From Apoderus coryli (lineage: Eukaryota > Arthropoda > Insecta > Coleoptera > Attelabidae), in NCBI GenBank assembly GCA_911728435.2, contig OU452198.1, forward strand, positions 21,052,001 to 21,116,000: 64,000 nt of DNA, in the 5' to 3' direction. Under the pieces are notes generated by a model. That model was not told where the DNA came from and did not search any database. It was given only the letters and a program-made list of their open reading frames with translations. A program made the position numbers and the translations under genes. Of this stretch, positions 57,808-64,000 are shown piece after piece. How positions within the stretch are numbered: the first letter of the stretch is position 1; every line of letters begins with the position of its first letter.

Positions 57808-60800
57808 TATAGTTAACAAGAAATCCCTTTGGGATTTCCCAGTCGTTTTGTGGTAGTTTTATCTATGAAAAAAGTCATTGAGGGTTGTAAAAAAAAATTA
57901 AAAAACTAAAAATATTGAAAATAAATAGAAACATTTTTGAGTTACCCCATAGATTACCTCTAGGAGCTTATAGTTTAACTTTCAAAGAAATCTTGAATTG
58001 AAATCAAAAAATTACTGAAAATATTACTTTTTTGTTCTTAACAAAATAAATAAATTTTTGACTCACCGCGTATATAAATTTAAAGTGCTTATGCTAAAAA
58101 TATGTGAGACCATTCTAACAAATTAAAAAAAATATTTTGTTTCTATTTATTAGGTCCTGCCGTGTCTAAAAGTCTTGAGAAATAAATAGAAACATTTTTG
58201 AGTTACCTCGTATATAACCTCTAAAAGCTTATAGCTCTAAAAAATGTTGAATTGAAATCTAAGAAAATACTGAAAATATTACTTTTCTGTCCTTAAAAAA
58301 ATAAACAAATACATTTTTGACTCACCCCGTATATAAATTTAAAGTGTATGCTAAAAATTTCTAAATATTTAAAATTTAATTGATTGCGGCTAATTAATGT
58401 TTTTTTTGCATCACCCTGTACATGCTGCTTATTAATTAATGTTGTTATAATCTGATAAATACTTAATTTAAATAATAAATCCACTCGTCAAATTCAATAA
58501 CCTTATAAAATTTTATACTAAATACCTACTATAAATATAATAGATAGGTATTTTAAATCTGCTAGCCTAAAAATGGCTGCCTATAATATTATTATCATCA
58601 TAGGTGACGTTATTTTTAATAATATCTCTTTATTATGATTCGTTGGTTTGTCATAATTTGATATTTTTTTCTAACGTTGGTGTCACTTATTTTTCTAATA
58701 GTTTGCTTGACAGTTCCCAGTTCCTTTTGTCAAAATAGTTTGTTTATATTAATAGTCGAGCCATTATTCTCATGTTCAAGACTAATTTCTATCAATCTAT
58801 TGATGTATTGTATTTACGTACGTGTATTTAAATAAAATTATTGGAGATACTTACTATGAATAGGTAAGGTAGTTTTGTATCGAAGCAATAAGTATAGCAA
58901 CTTTATTTTAGTGTAGATAACTACTTACAATAGTAAGTAGTTATCTACATGATATGAATACATAGTGGCTATACTTACTTAGTTAAACTTATACAAAATT
59001 ACGTACCTATTTTGTTTCATTGAATGTTTTTGATACACCTAGGATATCTGTAATTACTTTTTGAACAAAAACAGACCTAAGTAGGTATTCGGCACCTAGT
59101 AATATCTCAAAGTACCTACAACCAATAGGTTCACATGAAGTAACCTTTAATTTAGTTTCAAGCAAATCTAAATAATAATAATAGGTAATAATAATAATGT
59201 ACCTACCTACCGATGTTGCCCTCATAATAGAAATTTTAATTAGATAGCTTTTCCTCGGTACAGTAGGTATAACTTGAAAAATGGATTCAAGTTTGCTCTA
59301 AAGTAATAAATAAAACACTTAGATATTGTTATTGGAATAAATCTAATGTCCATTGAGTAAGAATTGTTTAAAGTCGATAGGTATGAAATTCTTGTTATGG
59401 TTCCTGGAAAGTTTTTATTGAGTATAGATGCTTTTCAGTGGTGGTTAGGGATTCAGACGTCTACCTGGTAGTTTTAAAAGTGCCGTCGTATGCTGAAAAG
59501 GTGTATATGGTAAGATATAATTGTGAGAATATGTTGTAAATATTTTACCTACCATGTAGTTGAAAGATTCATAGTTTTATTCGTAACTCGTAACATATGA
59601 ACTAAAACCTCTCCTTTTATGACCCCTATGTTTGCAGATATGTTGTAAAACTACTGTGGAAAATGAGCCATGTTATTTATTTTCTGTATCCTCTTTGTCT
59701 TGGTATCGTATTTTGAGTTTTTCCTACAAATAATGGTAAGTTAAGTCGTTGCGGCATGTCAACAAATAATTTCATCAAAGTGTATGGTGAGAACCCTATT
59801 TTATATGATTGTACACTTACCTTCTGGTATATATTCTTTTTCAATTTCCATTCTGTGTTTTACAGTAATATTTTTGCACATTTTTGGACATTATTGTATT
59901 TACGTTGTTTTACTATAGACAGTATACCTAGTACATGTTAATTATTATGACAGATGGATTTATGTTATAATTTGACACTATGGAAAACCTCTACTTGTTT
60001 GGTGGTGGAGTTCAGTGTATTTGCATTATTTTTAAGATAAGTAAGCATCAGTTATGACTGGAAATTTTCATATAAGGTTTGTTAGCTAGGTGCTTGCAAT
60101 TATTTATTGATATCGTATTTTTTTTGTGTGCGGTAGCTGTCACAGTTTATATGACATTTGGAATAGTGATATTTATAAAAGGAACGTAGTATGTGTGAAG
60201 TGAGTCATATTTTTAAAGATTAATACTTTTTCAATAGAATTTACGAATGTGTACCTTATTCTTGCCTACGAGTGTGACTAAAAATATACGAAATTGCTTC
60301 TCCCATATGTTTTTCTAAGAATATAGTCATGAAAATGGTTTTAAAAAAAGTCGACAAATTCCAATATAGTTGACACCTCTAGTTCACGTCATAATTTGGT
60401 TTTGGTCAGAATGTTTTTTCTAACGACAGACAAATTGCTTGTGTGAAATAGGTTATTATTATTTTCTTTGTTTACATTCATAGTCTAAAAGTTTTCGGCA
60501 TTATTTTCATGTTTAAGATCAATTTCTATCAACATGTTGTATATTGTAGTGTTATAAAAAGGTTATTCGATATAGTTGTAGTAAATTTAGAAGTTGTCAT
60601 TGTGTATTTGAAGTAATATTACTGAAAAAGTGATAATAACCTAAAGTGACAGTGTCATGAGAGGCGTCAGATGGATGGATGTGATCATATATTTGTGAAT
60701 AACTGCTGGATGATATCTCCCTCTGCGTCGCACATTTAAATTAACTGTGTATATGTAATTAAATTAATTAATTAAAATAGTGTGGCCGCATTAAATCCCA

Positions 60801-60950
60801 TTGAAAAGTACCCGTTGGGCTGCTGCAAAAAACAAATTTTCTATATAGACAGACCTGCGGCTGCACCTTCGGTACAGCTTTAAGGTAAGTCACATAGATA
60901 GCGGTCATTTTTTGTAGGTTTTCGACGACAAAGACAGCACTATCAGAAAT
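57808..60950 (+). mobile_element. R1 repeat copy B
   Basis: Palindromic end at 57,812, modules at 57,935-58,400, body collinear with copy A (e.g. ATTACTTTTTGAACAAAAAC at 59,052 against 21,257), and terminal segment CTCTGCGTCGCACA ... CGACGACAAAGACAGCAC at 60,720-60,945. Frames at 58,293-58,484, 59,007-59,225 and 59,756-59,941 have no family likeness. Length about 3.1 kb. Confidence 0.65.
58913..58948. repeat. Perfect 16-bp hairpin unique to R1 copy B
   Basis: GTAGATAACTACTTAC (58,913-58,928), loop AATA, then the exact complement (58,933-58,948). Copy A has only a single diverged arm at this site (near 21,138). Confidence 0.9.
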
Positions 60951-60954
60951 TATT

Positions 60955-61755
60955 ATTATTAATTTTATTAATGTGTATATATGGGCAATTTGCGTATCAT
61001 CTCGGCCCTTTCTACGGGACTTGTGCGCATCTTCATGCTTATAAAATACATTCTTTTTAGGCTTTATAGTCTGGTTGTTTCCACATATTTTCTTATTTTT
61101 TTATAGTTAGATAATTTTTGTTTAATCACAGTAAGTAACTAATATTCTATTTTGATATCATATACACTAATATTACATAATGAAACTTGGGCATCTCAAT
61201 ATTGCATATATGTGCACGGGTTACAATGAGTTTTGCAATATTTTTAATAGTGAGGATTTTGATTTTTTGTTTTTATCTGAGACGTGGCTTAGCGATGACG
61301 TGGACTCTGCAGCGTTTGCAATGCTGGGATACAGGTTTTTTCGTAGGGATAGATTAGGTAGGGGTGGCGGAATTCCCGCCTCCATAAAGGACTGTTATGA
61401 TGTTGGAACTTGATGGTGAGAGAGCTAACACACTTGAGTGCTTATTTTTTTCGCTGAGGGTGAAAGGGCGCAGTTGAGTTTTTGGGTCCACCTAATGGAA
61501 CACTAAGTGATTTTATTGATAACCTTGATAATATTTTTTCAGATGTATGTACTAGATATGACGACATTATTTGTCTTGGGGATTTTAATGTAAATTTTTT
61601 GATTCTTGAATATTAGTAGTGTCTTAGTTTGTTTCAAATGTTAAATGAGCCCACAATGATGAATGGATGCTAATTAATGTACACTTATCGATCCTATTTT
61701 CGTAAGTCGAAAGGACATCGATTCCACTGGGGGTACTCTTTCATGTCATAACATT
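60955..61755 (+). pseudogene. LINE endonuclease domain, first part (Jockey/CR1-like)
   Basis: An ATG at 61,180 starts LGHLNIAYMCTGYNEF then FDFLFLSETWLSDDVDS, the opening of an apurinic-type endonuclease of non-LTR retrotransposons, to 61,413. After frame shifts come NGTLSDFIDNLDNIFSDVCT and the LGDFNVNF motif (61,575-61,600). The frame has stops soon after. Endonuclease nicks target DNA to prime reverse transcription. The part before 61,180 may be its 5' untranslated region. Confidence 0.7.
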
Positions 61756-62409
61756 GAAAATTACTAGCTCAGATGAGAACTCTAAAATCTCAGCAAAAGA
61801 GTTCGGAAAAGGATTTGTCACAAAAACAAAATAATTTGTTTTAATTATTATTATTAAAAACAAAACTAAACTGAATAAAAACAACTAATAACTTACAGCT
61901 ACATAACTAATTATAACTAAGTACTTGTAACCATTTTGAATTCGCGGGTATGATTCACATTCAGAAAGAATACTAATTTTATAGCTCAATCCAAATGAAT
62001 CCCAATATGCTATTCAAATTGTTACTGGTTCGATTCAAGTTTTACGAGCGGCTTGTAATTCAAGTTTTAATTAAGGAAGATCAAACAAGGAATATCAACT
62101 TTATTAATCTGTATTAAAGTAGTGTAAAATAACTCTCCTTTTATAATTCTGGATCTCTGTTGGTCACACCCTTTTTATTTAAAAGGAAAACAATAATTAA
62201 ATGACCCTTTTGTCAACAACATAACGAAAACTTTATTTGAAATAAAACGCAAAAGTTTGTGCTCAAAACAATTATTTTAATAATTGAAACTAATAAAGAA
62301 AATGAATAACAACAAAGAAATAAATATGTATAAATAAAAAAAAGGATAAAACAGTTAAACGAGAACGAAAATTTAGAAGAAAATCTTATTAATTAATGTA
62401 CAACTGTAA

Positions 62410-62535
62410 CAAATTGTTCATGGTACGGTCGACGAAGAACCGATTGTTGGACTCAAAAAACGAGGCCGTCCACCTAAGACTCCAAATGCTGGTCCCTCCA
62501 CAAGCCGTCGTCGGAACCAGGGGGGGAGAATGTAA
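62410..62535 (+). pseudogene. C-terminal tail of an LTR-element polyprotein
   Basis: Open 41-codon frame ending in TAA at 62,533-62,535. It reads VDEEPIVGLKKRGRPPKTP and then a Ser/Arg-rich end. KRGRPPK resembles an AT-hook, seen at the C-terminus of some Gypsy integrases. The upstream coding part is missing. Confidence 0.5.
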
Positions 62536-62850
62536 CAAACGATACCTAGTACGCCCCTGTCGTGTCACTGCACGTGTGCTTTTCGGCAACCCTTTGACTA
62601 CCGCGTACCGCATCCAGAGTACTACTTATTTTGACTTTAGTTAGTAGTTTAGTTTAGTTTGGTACGGAAAAATCCAAAATCTTAATATTCTTTTAGCGGT
62701 TATTCCGCGTTCCTTTCGGCATCCCTTTTTGATAAGCCGGAATATTCGCAGCTGTCATTCTATTAGCGCGCACTTTCACAACACCACTTGTATTTATTCT
62801 TATACCTAAAAATCTACAACTTACACGACAAGAAGGTTTGCCCTGTTACA
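62531..62850 (+). repeat. Single LTR (320 bp), TGTAACA...TGTTACA
   Basis: Preceded by the PPT CAGGGGGGGAGAA (62,519-62,530) and ending at the ACATT duplication. The 7-bp terminal inverted repeat is perfect. No partner LTR in the window. Confidence 0.75.
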
Positions 62851-62855
62851 ACATT

Positions 62856-63340
62856 TCAGATCATAGGATGGTATTTTGCAATATTAAGGTTCATAAACCC
62901 AGGGTTGAGCCAAGGATATATTTAAATACAGGGACTGAAAAACTTTTAATTATAACCACTTTTTAGAAGACTTGGGAGCGCAGCAAGGGGATCGCATTTT
63001 ATACCAAAATAGTATTGATTCTAAAATTTTAGTTTTTAATCAAAGTCTCTTAGATGTTTTTGACAAACATGCTCCTATACGTGAGATCAGAGTGACCACG
63101 CGTAAGGCCCTGTGGCTTACTCCTGATTTGAGGCTTTTTATGAGACAGAGGAATCAGGCTTTACAAAGATTTAAGCGGACACAGTTAAATGAGGATTGGG
63201 TGAACTATAAGCGTCAACGGAATTTTACTTTATCCATGGTTCGTCGAGAGAAAAAAATATATCTGAATAATATAGCTTCGGAAAATTATTCTCGCAAGAC
63301 TTGGAAAACCCTTAAAGATTTTAACATTATGACTTGAAAT
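62856..63340 (+). pseudogene. LINE endonuclease end and linker
   Basis: SDHRMV (62,856 on) is the catalytic SDH motif of the endonuclease. The linker 62,972-63,337 reads LDVFDKHAPIREIRVTTRKA then LWLTPDLRLFMRQRNQALQR, the typical pre-RT segment of Jockey/CR1-type LINEs. A stop and frame change separate the two. Confidence 0.75.
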
Positions 63341-64000
63341 AACGCTAGCCTTCCACCATGTGTCTCGACTGCGAATGCAATTAATGACTACTTCAGTCAA
63401 TTCTTACAAAGGTGAACTTTTATGACACGCATTTTTTCGATAATACTAATTCCTTCCATTTCAGTATGACTACTATATCAGAGGTTATTAAATTTTTAAA
63501 TACAATTAAAACTAATGCACTTGCAAATGACGGTATAATAGCGTCTATGCTAAACTGTTGCAGCCCATTTTTGGATCCTTAGATTACAGATATTATAAAT
63601 TGCTGCATATTTTCCTGATGCCTGGAAATATCTATCGGTGTACCACTACCTAAAACTAATAACCCATGCACCTTCTCTGATTTAAGAATAATAAGCATTC
63701 TCCCAGTGATGTCAAAAATTCTAGAAAAAGTTCTATACCAACAAATCTACGATTACATTATTCGATGGTTTTAGACGGGGTCGCAGCACCTGTGTTGGGC
63801 TCGTTAACGTTGTCGATGATATTATACGAGCTTGTGATGATGGAAAGGACTGTGTTCTCATTTTGCTTGATTTTTCTAAGGCATTTGACATTATTTCCCA
63901 CAAATTACTTCGCTCTAAACTTGCGTAGTATGGTTTTAATGTTGATGCTGTCAAATTAATGAGTTCGTATTTAAGTGATCGTAGACAAAAGATATTCTCG
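63341..64000 (+). pseudogene. LINE reverse transcriptase, amino part, decayed
   Basis: Pieces in shifting frames: TISEVIKFLNTIKTNALAND (63,470 on), then VPLPKTNNPCTFSDLRIISI and ILEKVLYQQIYDYI, then CVLILLDFSKAFDIISHKLL (63,850-63,905; RT motif with the first catalytic Asp) and MSSYLSDRRQKIFS to the window edge. At least two stops and two frameshifts. The element continues beyond the window. Confidence 0.8.

Larger units (their letters stand above)
61756..62850 (+). mobile_element. LTR-element 3' end inserted in the LINE endonuclease
   Basis: ACATT at 61,751-61,755 and 62,851-62,855 flank 1,095 bp; on each side the LINE endonuclease resumes in frame (...HN, then SDHRMV). The right part is a standard 3' end: C-terminal codons, a PPT, and a 320-bp LTR. 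The left 640 bp (61,756-62,395) show no LTR and no coding likeness. Confidence 0.7.

Overview
The window is AT-rich eukaryotic DNA, almost certainly from an insect. The evidence is the content: Ty3/Gypsy elements, an errantivirus with an env gene, a piggyBac transposase, an IS630/mariner-like transposase of the type seen in insects, and a Jockey/CR1-like LINE. I recognise no host gene. Nearly everything that can be named is a transposable element or a piece of one, and many are nested inside one another. Species cannot be told from the sequence.

Layout. 1-5280 (minus): the 5' two thirds of a Gypsy element (LTR, PBS, gag, protease, RT/RNase H), cut by the window edge, its gag split by a palindrome-rich insertion. 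5281-11,680: mostly unassigned DNA with repeat fragments and one promoter-like stretch. 11,683-13,719: seven units of a ~300-315 bp AT-rich satellite. 13,860-24,780: several copies, both orientations, of a non-autonomous repeat family (here R1) with a palindromic end and 132-bp tandem modules, plus a broken Gypsy pol remnant (17,493-19,332). 24,786-25,975: decayed DDE transposase pieces.

26,059-56,107 is one nested locus. The outermost layer is a minus-strand piggyBac transposase pseudogene (5' part near 56.1 kb, stop at 26,059). It was hit by a TA-flanked TIR element (53,697-55,515), and its C-terminal zinc-finger region by an errantivirus (26,110-33,917, TSD TACA). A 3,325-bp segment running from the integrase tail through env and the 3' LTR into the piggyBac/TIR flank was then amplified to three tandem copies, giving three identical env frames. 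Last, a 12.8-kb Gypsy element with unusually long 3,943-bp LTRs (40,670-53,438, TSD AATG) landed in the third copy. Its gag and pol are intact and joined by a textbook -1 frameshift heptamer followed by a stem and a possible pseudoknot.

57,240-60,950 holds further copies of the dispersed repeats. 60,955-64,000 is a decayed LINE whose endonuclease is interrupted by the 3' end of another LTR element (61,756-62,850).

The long-LTR Gypsy element looks coding-competent. The errantivirus does not: pol has two in-frame stops and lacks the integrase active-site region, while env is open. All other coding pieces are degraded.
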